A DNA stretch of 5,267 nt. Origin: JBDSGC01 sp046594105. Lineage in GTDB: Bacteria; Acidobacteriota; Thermoanaerobaculia; Gp7-AA8. Within the stretch, counting starts at the first letter, position 1, and every line of letters starts with the position of its first letter. The notes under the pieces were generated by a model. The model ran no database searches. It was not told the origin of the DNA and worked only from the letters and a program-made list of their open reading frames with translations. The DNA is taken from the NCBI GenBank assembly GCA_046594105.1, contig JBKJQB010000211.1, positions 1-5,267 of the forward strand, given 5' to 3'. Positions 1-5,267 of the stretch are shown one piece after another. The translations under genes were made by a program, and so were the position numbers.

Positions 1-539
1 GGGGTGGAGGAAACGTAGGTCGAGTTCGTCGGGAGTGTGCTGGTCAGAACGGTGTTCGTTCCCTGCGACGAACTGGCGTTGAAGACCTGCACCGTGTAGG
101 TGACGTTGCCGGTTCCGAGCGTGATCGTATTGGGTGACCCGCTGACGGACATGACGCGCAGATCGATCTGGGAGTTGACGGTGATCGACGCGCTGCCCGT
201 GTTGTTGGCAGTGATCGGATCGGGCTCCGTTCCCGACGCGGTGGTGGAGAGCGTCAACGATCCGCCGGCCGTGGGCGTGACCACGATGGTGGGGTAGTAG
301 TTGGTCGATGCCGCGATGGACGGCCAGGTGCAGGTGACGGTGCCGGCCGACGGCGTGCATGTGCCGCCGGCGGTGGGGGTGGAGGAAACGTAGGTCGAGT
401 TCGTCGGGAGTGTGCTGGTCAGAACGGTGTTCGTTCCCTGCGACGAACTGGCGTTGAAGACCTGCACCGTGTACGTCACGTTGCCGGTGCCGAGCGTGAT
501 CGTATTGGGTGACCCGCTGACGGACATGACACGCAGGTC
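1..539. repeat. 375-bp tandem coding repeat (DUF11 units)
   Basis: Positions 1-164 match positions 376-539 at an offset of exactly 375 bp (125 codons), with five mismatches (at 99, 102, 114, 156 and 162). All five are synonymous third-position changes in the minus-strand gene, so the 54 fully visible paired residues are identical. The first unit spans about 167-541; the second is cut by the left edge and further units may follow outside the window. Identical protein with drifted third positions points to duplication followed by purifying selection or gene conversion. Confidence 0.93.
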
Positions 540-629
540 TACGTCGGTGGATTGGGCGAACAGCGTCGCCGGCAAGGCCGCAAGCAGCGCTGCGGCGATG
601 ACAACGATCCGGAGCAACGACTGGGACAT
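1..629 (-). CDS. Secreted DUF11-repeat protein, N-terminal part (C-terminus beyond window)
   Basis: Translation from ATG at 629 stays open to the left edge: 209 codons plus a partial one, so the C-terminus is missing. Residues 1-25 form a Sec signal peptide: MSQSLLR, then a hydrophobic core (residues 8-20), with likely cleavage after LFA (A25|Q26). From about residue 30 there is a 125-residue beta-sandwich unit of the DUF11 type (Pfam PF01345). It shows the typical start DLRVMSVSGSP, the core VTYTVQVFNASS, a 'TSTLPTNSTYVSSTP' strand pair, a cysteine pair C91/C100 that could form a disulfide, and an end strand rich in 'ANNTGSASITV'. A second unit begins at D156 and its first 54 residues match the first unit exactly. 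Such proteins are exported and usually sit on the surface or are released; many have further domains or a sorting signal at the C-terminus, not visible here. The start is well supported by AGGAG six bases upstream. Function beyond 'extracellular repeat protein' is unknown. Confidence 0.88.
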   Translation of the reverse strand, partial: MSQSLLRIVVIAAALLAALPATLFAQSTDVDLRVMSVSGSPNTITLGTGNVTYTVQVFNASSSQGTNTVLTSTLPTNSTYVSSTPTAGGTCTPSAGTVTCTWPSIAASTNYYPTIVVTPTAGGSLTLSTTASGTEPDPITANNTGSASITVNSQIDLRVMSVSGSPNTITLGTGNVTYTVQVFNASSSQGTNTVLTSTLPTNSTYVSST

Positions 630-635
630 GACCTT

Positions 636-640
636 CTCCT
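636..640 (-). promoter_or_regulatory. Shine-Dalgarno sequence of the DUF11 gene
   Basis: On the minus strand AGGAG lies six bases upstream of the ATG at 629, within AGGAGAAGGTCATG. This fixes the start directly before the signal peptide. It is the only strong ribosome binding site among the genes of this window. Confidence 0.8.
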
Positions 641-713
641 GATCCATGTAACCGCGGACCGGTAGCAGGCGCGCCGGACCCCGATTCGCATGCCCGATTT
701 CTGGACCCGACGC

Positions 714-745
714 ACGTCCCGACGCGGCGAAGCGCGCGTCGACGT
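714..745. other. GC-rich inverted repeat in the DUF11 leader
   Basis: CGACGCG at 720-726 pairs with CGCGTCG at 735-741 around an 8-base loop. An outer ACGT/ACGT pair (714-717 and 742-745) could extend the stem past a small bulge. It sits about 90-115 bases upstream of the DUF11 start, between the presumed promoter and the ribosome binding site. It has no T-tract on either strand, so it is not a typical intrinsic terminator. It could be an operator or leader hairpin, or a chance product of high GC. Confidence 0.35.
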
Positions 746-771
746 GTCCCCTCGCTGGTGTGAAGTGGAAG

Positions 772-860
772 ACTGTACTATATCACTACAAATAACATGA
801 CGCCCCGGATCAGACTTACGGATGAGGTGAAAGTGTATCAGAAATCAAAATAACAAGTGT
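772..860 (-). promoter_or_regulatory. AT-rich probable promoter region for the DUF11 gene
   Basis: The minus strand carries TATAGT at 782-777, one mismatch from the sigma-70 -10 consensus and preceded by TGA, with a second, weaker TACAGT at 777-772. No good TTGACA-like -35 box lies 16-18 bases upstream of either. TTGTTA at 856-851 is too far from TATAGT and too close to TACACT (837-832). The call rests on base composition and the single -10-like box. If it is right, the leader would be roughly 140 nt long. Confidence 0.3.
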
Positions 861-1131
861 TTTGGCCGCGCTCCACTCCAAGGTAAAGCCTTGACGGCCT
901 ATGAGGACGTGATCCCTCTCACGCAATCATGTCGAAGGCGCACGAGTTGGGCAGCGACCTGAGACTGAGTTTCTTGTTACCGTCTTCGGATTGAGCGACA
1001 TCCTTCGGTTCCCGACGCGAAGCCATATCTACCGAGAACGAGGTGCCGCTCCAGGTATCCGAGGCGGTCTGCCTCGACGAACGGGATGAGATCCGGGTGC
1101 TCCCTCTGTATGCTGATCTGCCATGAAGAGC

Positions 1132-3597
1132 CTAGGCCAACGACGTGGCGATGAATAGATCCGAGAGGAAGCGGCGGTAGCCGTAGGCGTAGGTCTGGCC
1201 GTCGGGGGTGATGTGGATGGGCATCACGTCGAGGATGCCGGCGGGATCGCCGGGGCGGATCACCACCCACTCTTTGCGGTCGCCAGTGGCCACGTCGACG
1301 CGCATGATGCGCACGACGTTGTGCGTTCGCTCGAGGAGGTACAGCGCGCTATCGTCGTCAGCCCACTCGATCGGGATATCGCCCGTTTTGCTCCCGGGCA
1401 GCACGCGATCGGTGTCGCCCGCGACCGAGAGCAGCATCACTTTCTGATCGACGCCTGCGGCGATCACCCGCCCGTCGTGTGAGAGCGCGAAGGAGCCGCT
1501 CAGGCCGGCGCTGGTGAGCGGCTTCGCCTTGCCGTCGCCATCGATGGCAAGCTCGAACATCTGTTTGGGCGACCCTTCGTAGTTGCCGAGAATCAACAGG
1601 CGTTGTCCGTCGGGAAAGAACTGCCATCCGGTGAGCTCGGCGAGGTCGCACGACACCGAACGCGCGTCGCCTGCGCCGACCGGCAGGAGCTGGAACTGTG
1701 GTGGATTGCCGACGACGATGGCCAGCCATTGTCCGTCCGGCGAGATCGGATTCCCCCTGGCCCGGCCTTCGGCCATGCGGATCGCAGGCGCGCCGTCGGT
1801 GTAGCGAAGGAATACCGTGTTCACTCCCTGAACCGCGGAGGCCTGCTCCTCGAACACGATGAAGCTTCCATCGTGGCTCAGGCCCGAAAGCCGCGACCAG
1901 TCGAACCAGGAGAGGTTGCGCTCCTGAGTCTCGCCGAGCCTGCCCACGACTGCTTCACGCCGCGCGGCTTCCGTCGAGAGCAGCACTCGGCCATCCTCGG
2001 CCAGGTCGTGAAGGGTCAGCCGCCCGGGAGCGGGCAGGATTGCGCGCAGTTTCCCGTGGAGGTCGAGACTCATCAGATCGCGTCCGCGTGCCGTCAGCTC
2101 GCCCGCGAACCACACCTCGTTTCCGTTCGGCGTCCAGGCAAGCCCGGAGCTGCTGAAGAAGTAATCGCCGCGCACCCGCTCATGGCCCTCGCGGTCGATC
2201 ACGACGACCAGCCCGGCGTCATCGCCCCAGACCGGATGGAGTATGAAGGCGATGAGCTGTTCGTTCGGCGAGAAGCGCGCGCGGCTGATCCATTGCGGTG
2301 TCTTGTAGATCACCTTGCCGATGGGGGACTCGATTCGATACCAGCCATCGACGCGCCGGATGATGAGAAAGTTCTTGCCGTCGGCGGTCCATTGGGCTTC
2401 CTGCACGTCTTCGCACACGCGGCGAGGGGCGCCGCCGCCGAGAGGGACGCGCGCCAGCGTGCCGCTGGTGGCGAAGCCGACGCCGATGTACCGCCGCCCG
2501 AGGGAGATGGCCAGCTCTCCCGATCTGGAGATGGACAACACGTCCGCCTCGCGCAATCCGAGCGGGCGTGATTCAGGTCCCGTATGGAACGACGAGAAGA
2601 GTTCGAGTGGATTGTCTTCCCACGCAGCACCGTAAACGACCGACCCATCGGGCGCAAACCGCGCACTCATGATGAATCCGCGGCGAAAGGTCATGCGCCG
2701 GTACGAGGGGAGAAGAGTCTCCCTGGGTTGCTGTTGTGGTGAGGCCGCTCCGTGCCGCACGTCGCTCCCGCTCAGTGTCTCCAGTGCGAAGGCGAAATCC
2801 TTGACGGACTGAAAGCGGTCGGCGGAATTCTTCTCCAGCGCGTGGTGGATGACGCGTGCGATTCCGGGGTCAAGGTCCTCGGTGTGGGGCGGGTCGTCGT
2901 GCAGGACGGCGTTCATCGTCTCGACGGAGGAAAGGCGGGCAAAGGGCTGCCGGCCGCTGATCATCTCGAACAGAATCACGCCGAGCGAGAAGATGTCGGA
3001 GCGGTGGTCGACGGTTTCCGCGCGCACTTGTTCGGGGGACATGTAGCCGGCCGTGCCGACGATCATGCCCGGTTTGGTCAGTCCCCGTTGCTGGGTCTCG
3101 TCGTGCTTGCCGTCGTCTTCGGCCTCGCGCAGCTTAGCCAGACCGAAATCGAGGATCTTGATGCGGCCGTCGCTGAGGACGAAGATGTTCTCCGGCTTGA
3201 GATCGCGATGGACGATGCCTTTGGCGTGCGCCGCGGCGAGGCCGCTGGCCATCTGCAGCACGTAGTCGACGACTTTTCGGACCGGCAGGCGTGGCTTGAG
3301 ATGGTCGCGAAGGGTTCCGCCTTCCAGCAGTTCGGTGACCAGGAAGGGCACGCCTTCGTGCGTTCCCGCTTCGAAGACGATGGTCACGTTGGGATGATTC
3401 AGCATCCCCGCCGCGAGCGCCTCCTGCTCGAAGCGGCGGATCCGATCCGGATCGCTGGCGAAACTTCCGGGAAGGACCTTCAAAGCGACGTCGCGGCGGA
3501 TGCGCGGGTCGTGCGCACGGTAGACCTCACCCATCCCACCCGCCCCAATCTGTGCCACGATCTCGTACTGTCCGATGCGTGATCCCGCGTTGAGCAT
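1132..3597 (-). CDS. Hanks-type serine/threonine protein kinase with C-terminal PD40/TolB-like beta-propeller
   Basis: From ATG 3597 the protein has 821 residues; numbering here uses that start. The kinase domain spans about 9-276 with all key residues: glycine-rich loop GAGGMGEVY (18-26), ATP lysine K40, helix-C E59, HRDLKPEN with catalytic D132 and N137 (an RD kinase, usually activated by loop phosphorylation), DFG at 150-152, GYMSPEQ ending the activation segment (SPE 187-189), D201 and R261. A short polar linker (about 279-299) leads to a propeller of about 11-12 PD40-like blades marked by FAPDG (314), WTADGK (403), WTPNGN (488), ISPDGQ (618), FFPDGQ (660) and ITPDGQ (796). The C-terminus resembles that of full-length relatives. 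The enzyme should transfer phosphate from ATP to Ser/Thr of unknown targets, with the propeller as sensor or scaffold. Relatives usually have a membrane helix between the two parts; none is visible here. The start MLNAGSRIGQYEI fits relatives, but no Shine-Dalgarno precedes it. In-frame ATG 3723 and GTG 3753 would add a 42- or 52-residue extension derived partly from a transposase. Confidence 0.93.
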   Translation of the reverse strand: MLNAGSRIGQYEIVAQIGAGGMGEVYRAHDPRIRRDVALKVLPGSFASDPDRIRRFEQEALAAGMLNHPNVTIVFEAGTHEGVPFLVTELLEGGTLRDHLKPRLPVRKVVDYVLQMASGLAAAHAKGIVHRDLKPENIFVLSDGRIKILDFGLAKLREAEDDGKHDETQQRGLTKPGMIVGTAGYMSPEQVRAETVDHRSDIFSLGVILFEMISGRQPFARLSSVETMNAVLHDDPPHTEDLDPGIARVIHHALEKNSADRFQSVKDFAFALETLSGSDVRHGAASPQQQPRETLLPSYRRMTFRRGFIMSARFAPDGSVVYGAAWEDNPLELFSSFHTGPESRPLGLREADVLSISRSGELAISLGRRYIGVGFATSGTLARVPLGGGAPRRVCEDVQEAQWTADGKNFLIIRRVDGWYRIESPIGKVIYKTPQWISRARFSPNEQLIAFILHPVWGDDAGLVVVIDREGHERVRGDYFFSSSGLAWTPNGNEVWFAGELTARGRDLMSLDLHGKLRAILPAPGRLTLHDLAEDGRVLLSTEAARREAVVGRLGETQERNLSWFDWSRLSGLSHDGSFIVFEEQASAVQGVNTVFLRYTDGAPAIRMAEGRARGNPISPDGQWLAIVVGNPPQFQLLPVGAGDARSVSCDLAELTGWQFFPDGQRLLILGNYEGSPKQMFELAIDGDGKAKPLTSAGLSGSFALSHDGRVIAAGVDQKVMLLSVAGDTDRVLPGSKTGDIPIEWADDDSALYLLERTHNVVRIMRVDVATGDRKEWVVIRPGDPAGILDVMPIHITPDGQTYAYGYRRFLSDLFIATSLA

Positions 3598-3606
3598 GCG
3601 AAGGAT
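3591..3606. repeat. Possible REP-like repeat fragment, right half
   Basis: The plus strand reads TGAGCATGCGAAGGAT, which resembles the second half of the same dispersed repeat (TGAGC, a few bases, then GCGAAGGATC). It overlaps the proposed kinase ATG, so the first codons of the kinase may have been supplied or altered by repeat DNA. The two halves are in the wrong order for one intact copy, so they would be remains of separate copies or of a rearrangement. Confidence 0.3.
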
Positions 3607-3665
3607 TGTTTCATAGAGCCGGCTGTCCCGATTCCAGCAGGTCCTCTCCGTTGCCTTCGCGCGGC

Positions 3666-3680
3666 TGTCATCCTGAACGT
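3666..3680. repeat. Possible REP-like repeat fragment, left half
   Basis: The plus strand reads TGTCATCCTGAACGT, close to the TGTCATCCTGAGC start of a dispersed intergenic repeat I recall from many Acidobacteriota genomes. It begins almost exactly where similarity to the RAYT N-terminus ends. As a 15-base match it could be chance; the position at the break raises its weight. Confidence 0.35.
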
Positions 3681-3723
3681 GGTAGAGGGCGCCGGCGAAC
3701 TCGAGTCGTAGTGGTCTTGCCAT
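3676..3723 (-). pseudogene. N-terminal stub of a REP-associated (RAYT, Y1) transposase, in frame with the kinase
   Basis: ATG 3723 begins MARPLRLEFAGALYHV, the hallmark N-terminus of RAYT/Y1 transposases, which normally continue with a T(S/A)RGN-like motif and the HUH active site. Here the match ends exactly after YHV at 3676. The next 36 residues (QDDSRAKATERTCWN onward) are unlike the family, and neither the HUH motif nor the catalytic tyrosine is present. The frame runs without a stop into the kinase start at 3597. A GTG at 3753 extends the frame a further ten codons upstream. Identification of the stub is from memory of the family; whether it is translated is unknown. Confidence 0.7.
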
Positions 3724-3727
3724 GTCA

Positions 3728-3742
3728 CCGAGGATCCCTCGG
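3728..3742. other. Perfect 6-bp inverted repeat just upstream of the RAYT-stub ATG
   Basis: CCGAGG (3728-3733) and CCTCGG (3737-3742) form a perfect stem around a 3-base loop. On the minus strand the hairpin ends four bases before ATG 3723 and contains the only AGGG-like sequence upstream of it, so in mRNA it could hide the ribosome binding site of that start. It could equally be a relic of a transposase-associated palindrome. Confidence 0.4.
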
Positions 3743-3884
3743 CGCGCTGCCACCGCCTCAAATCAGTCGATCCGGTGGAGAATCCGCCCGCCGAGGTCCT
3801 CGAATTGGAAGACTTCGCGACCAGTGGTGGAGTGGCCAATCGGCGACACAAAGAACGAAGGCCTAGCCCCGTATCATGGTCCGA

Positions 3885-3962
3885 ATGAGAAAGCTCACAA
3901 TCATGGAACACATCTCGCTGGACGGCGTGATCCAGCACTCCGCCGATGACGGCGCTTTTCCC
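3885..3962 (+). pseudogene. N-terminal stub of a RibD-C/dihydrofolate-reductase-family protein
   Basis: The plus strand encodes MRKLTIMEHISLDGVIQ followed by HSADDGAFP, the first strand and loop of the small stand-alone reductases with a RibD C-terminal (DHFR-like) fold; relatives usually continue with an aromatic (Y/W)-rich stretch after 'FP' and run to about 180-200 residues. Here similarity stops at residue 26. The frame goes on with unrelated sequence to a stop at 4097, and I found no continuation in the other two plus frames. An ATG nine bases earlier (3876) is in frame. No clear Shine-Dalgarno is present. Only the nucleotide-binding N-terminal strand survives, so it cannot be a working enzyme. 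Confidence 0.65.
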
Positions 3963-3975
3963 GGTGGTGGGCTTC

Positions 3976-4006
3976 GGCGCTCGAACGGCGCCACGGCTCG
4001 ATGCCG
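3976..4006. terminator. Two adjacent GC stem-loops downstream of the helical protein gene (weak terminator candidate)
   Basis: GGCGC (3976-3980) pairs with GCGCC (3988-3992), and CGGC (3994-3997) pairs with GCCG (4003-4006). On the minus strand they lie about 50-80 bases after the stop at 4059. Neither is followed by a T-tract, so intrinsic termination is doubtful. They also lie just after the point where the reductase stub breaks off. Confidence 0.2.
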
Positions 4007-4058
4007 GGTTGCATCGAAGAACTGTGTTGCTCATCGCGCTCTGCATCAATCGATGGCT

Positions 4059-5267
4059 TCAGCCGTCGGATTTCGCGCTGGTGCTTTCCCTGCGTGATGT
4101 CACGACGGACGGAAGAGCGATCACGCTGTCGGACTCGGGGGGAAGGCCCTTCGCTTGGACGATCCGGTTCGCACCCTCTTCGCGGACAGTCAGCGCGACT
4201 GAGGGACAGGGCGACGAGGCGCGGCCGCTGAGCACGGCGGCGGTGATGGCGCGGTCGAGTTCGAGCACCACAAAACGGCGCCACGCTTCCGCCGCATTGA
4301 GCGATTCGAATCCATGCGAATAGACACCGGCGCGCGCACGCCGGTCCTTTGTGAGTTCGGCACAGCCGTCGGGCGAGCGGCGAATCTCCGCCACGTCCAT
4401 GGCCGACTGCGTCACCCCTTCACCGGCCAGAATCTCGATCCTCGGTCCGGCGATGAGGCGAACGATGCGTTCTGGCGGATCGTTCACCTCCTTCGCAAAC
4501 GGGCCCAGCCGCGCGTTCGTGAGAAGACGAACCGCTTCGCTCGACATCGCCGCGAGATAACGCTCACGAATCCGATCGGTTGATTCTGCGGGGACGACGG
4601 CGAGCGCGCTCCCTCCACGACGGAGGAGCGCCAGCTGCAGACGTTCGACGCCGACGGCGGTGAACTGGGAGAGCAGCTCCCTCCTCTCCTCCAGCGGGCC
4701 GTTCAGCTGCTGCGAGGTCCGAAGCATCCGCACAGCCGTGGTGGTGTCACCGCGCGATAGAGCCAGAAAGGCATGGCCGATGAGAAGTCGATGGAGTGTC
4801 AGGTGATCATCGACGTCGAGCGCCGAGCGGTTAGCACGAGGTCCGTGGTCTTCGAGCCAGTGAATGTCGCGATGCGTGGCGACGTAATCGGCGACCGCGT
4901 CGAGCGTTCCCGCGCTCCGTTCGATGGAAGAGACAACAGACGGTGAAAGCGCGACCGGCTCGGTCGTCGTGGAGCGGATCGCTGCGCGGAGAGTGTCGCG
5001 CAGGTCGCGCATGGCACCGCCGTCGAGTGGGCGATCGCCGAGAGGATTCCGGTCAGCCGATCGCGCGCCTAAGTGCAGGTCAATCGGCTGGAGCAGGGCG
5101 TCCAGCGCCCGTCCCTCCTCGCTGTCAGCAAGAGCTGGATGGAGCCGAGGCAGCGCGACGAGATCGACTCCCGTCCGAGACTTCCAGATCGCTTCCGCCT
5201 CACTCCCTCTCTTCTCCGCCCGCCGGGTGGCCCCGGAGAAGAGCGCAGTGATCACCATTGCCGCAAC
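4059..5267 (-). CDS. Hypothetical alpha-helical protein, probably membrane-anchored at the N-terminus (start beyond window)
   Basis: The frame is open from the right edge to TGA at 4059. The first in-window ATG is at 5258 (399 residues from there), but codons before it read VAA and join MVITALFSG, which looks like the end of a membrane helix followed by a basic, stop-transfer-like stretch (ATRRAEKRG). The true start is therefore probably upstream. The rest is helical and rich in Ala, Leu, Arg and Glu. Residues about 155-215 (GHAFLALSRGDTTTAVRMLR, then the ELLSQFTAVGVERLQLALLRR helix) have the two-helix pattern of a family of uncharacterised acidobacterial proteins I have seen, somewhat TPR-like. 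The last 60 residues look like beta strands ending in a polar tail. There are no catalytic motifs. An outward-facing or periplasmic helical protein is a guess from the anchor. It is 461 bp upstream of the kinase and probably not co-transcribed with it. Confidence 0.75.
   Translation of the reverse strand, partial: VAAMVITALFSGATRRAEKRGSEAEAIWKSRTGVDLVALPRLHPALADSEEGRALDALLQPIDLHLGARSADRNPLGDRPLDGGAMRDLRDTLRAAIRSTTTEPVALSPSVVSSIERSAGTLDAVADYVATHRDIHWLEDHGPRANRSALDVDDHLTLHRLLIGHAFLALSRGDTTTAVRMLRTSQQLNGPLEERRELLSQFTAVGVERLQLALLRRGGSALAVVPAESTDRIRERYLAAMSSEAVRLLTNARLGPFAKEVNDPPERIVRLIAGPRIEILAGEGVTQSAMDVAEIRRSPDGCAELTKDRRARAGVYSHGFESLNAAEAWRRFVVLELDRAITAAVLSGRASSPCPSVALTVREEGANRIVQAKGLPPESDSVIALPSVVTSRRESTSAKSDG

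Larger units (their letters stand above)
630..1131. other. 502-bp intergenic region between kinase stop and DUF11 start
   Basis: No convincing gene lies here. Reading on the minus strand, about 1131-900 follows the kinase stop and has no clear hairpin-plus-T-tract terminator. About 773-860 is strikingly AT-rich compared with its surroundings and is the most likely promoter zone for the DUF11 gene. About 711-746 can fold into a GC-rich hairpin in the presumed leader. I looked for c-di-GMP, cobalamin and similar riboswitch signatures and saw none. A short minus-strand open frame continues to 977 past the kinase stop in another phase, but it is mostly a shadow of the kinase frame and matches nothing I know. 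Confidence 0.6.
3598..4058. other. Mosaic intergenic region holding gene stubs
   Basis: Between the kinase start and the stop of the helical protein there is no intact gene. From left to right it holds repeat-like halves, the RAYT stub (minus), a hairpin, about 140 bp of unassigned DNA, the reductase stub (plus) and two short GC hairpins. Both stubs are N-terminal only and point away from each other, each keeping its start codon but losing the body of the gene. This is the pattern of a rearranged or decaying insertion hotspot. A promoter for the kinase should lie here, but I cannot point to convincing -35/-10 boxes. Confidence 0.55.

Noticed and set aside
1..539. CRISPR array or non-coding satellite repeat
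   Set aside because: The period is 375 bp, in frame (125 codons), with synonymous-only changes, so it is a coding domain repeat.
100..642. Plus-strand open frames containing a repeated LPVPSVIVLGDPLTDM segment
   Set aside because: These are antisense shadows of the DUF11 repeat gene; the repeat of the peptide only reflects the 375-bp DNA repeat.
891..919. Plus-strand TTGACG as a -35 box
   Set aside because: No -10-like sequence lies 16-18 bases downstream, and no plus-strand gene follows.
1603..2571. 322-codon open frame on the plus strand, antisense to the propeller part of the kinase
   Set aside because: High GC with third-position bias gives long antisense frames; the product has no recognisable domain, and the kinase on the other strand is unmistakable.
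2752..3582. 276-codon plus-strand open frame antisense to the kinase domain
   Set aside because: It mirrors the catalytic core of the kinase codon by codon and resembles no known protein family.
3480..4049. 189-codon minus-strand frame across the stub region
   Set aside because: It overlaps the kinase start in another phase, has low-complexity shadow-like composition, and crosses the remains of unrelated genes.
4314..4583. Plus-strand frame antisense to the helical protein
   Set aside because: Shadow of the 4059-5267 gene; no start signal and no family resemblance.

Overview
The window is GC-rich DNA. It most resembles a soil-type Acidobacteriota chromosome (Vicinamibacteria-like). That rests on family recognition, not a marker gene: a one-component Ser/Thr kinase fused to a PD40/TolB-like beta-propeller, a secreted DUF11-repeat protein, and the start of a REP-associated (Y1/RAYT) transposase. 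All three substantial genes lie on the minus strand, so the window is best read right to left.

Layout along the minus strand: (1) 5267-4059 encodes a large alpha-helical protein of unknown function. Its start lies beyond the right edge, and a membrane anchor probably ends just inside the window. (2) 4058-3598 is a junk-like mosaic. It holds a 26-codon N-terminal stub of a RibD-C/DHFR-family reductase on the plus strand, a 16-codon N-terminal stub of a RAYT transposase on the minus strand, small hairpins, and two stretches resembling halves of a dispersed acidobacterial repeat. (3) 3597-1132 is a complete, catalytically intact Hanks-type kinase with a C-terminal beta-propeller. Its reading frame stays open upstream through the RAYT stub to a GTG at 3753. 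(4) 1131-630 is a 502-bp non-coding stretch with an AT-rich core, a likely promoter region and a GC hairpin. (5) 629-1 is the start of a secreted protein built of 125-residue DUF11 repeats. It has a clear signal peptide and Shine-Dalgarno sequence, and runs off the left edge.

The genes do not form a tight operon: gaps are about 460 and 500 bp. The kinase probably senses or scaffolds through its propeller and phosphorylates unknown targets, and the DUF11 protein is exported as a surface or extracellular repeat protein. Proximity alone links them.

No convincing new multi-gene system is visible. The most interesting points are the in-frame RAYT N-terminus ahead of the kinase, the apparent absence of the transmembrane helix usual between kinase and propeller in relatives, and the near-identical DUF11 repeat units that differ only at synonymous positions.
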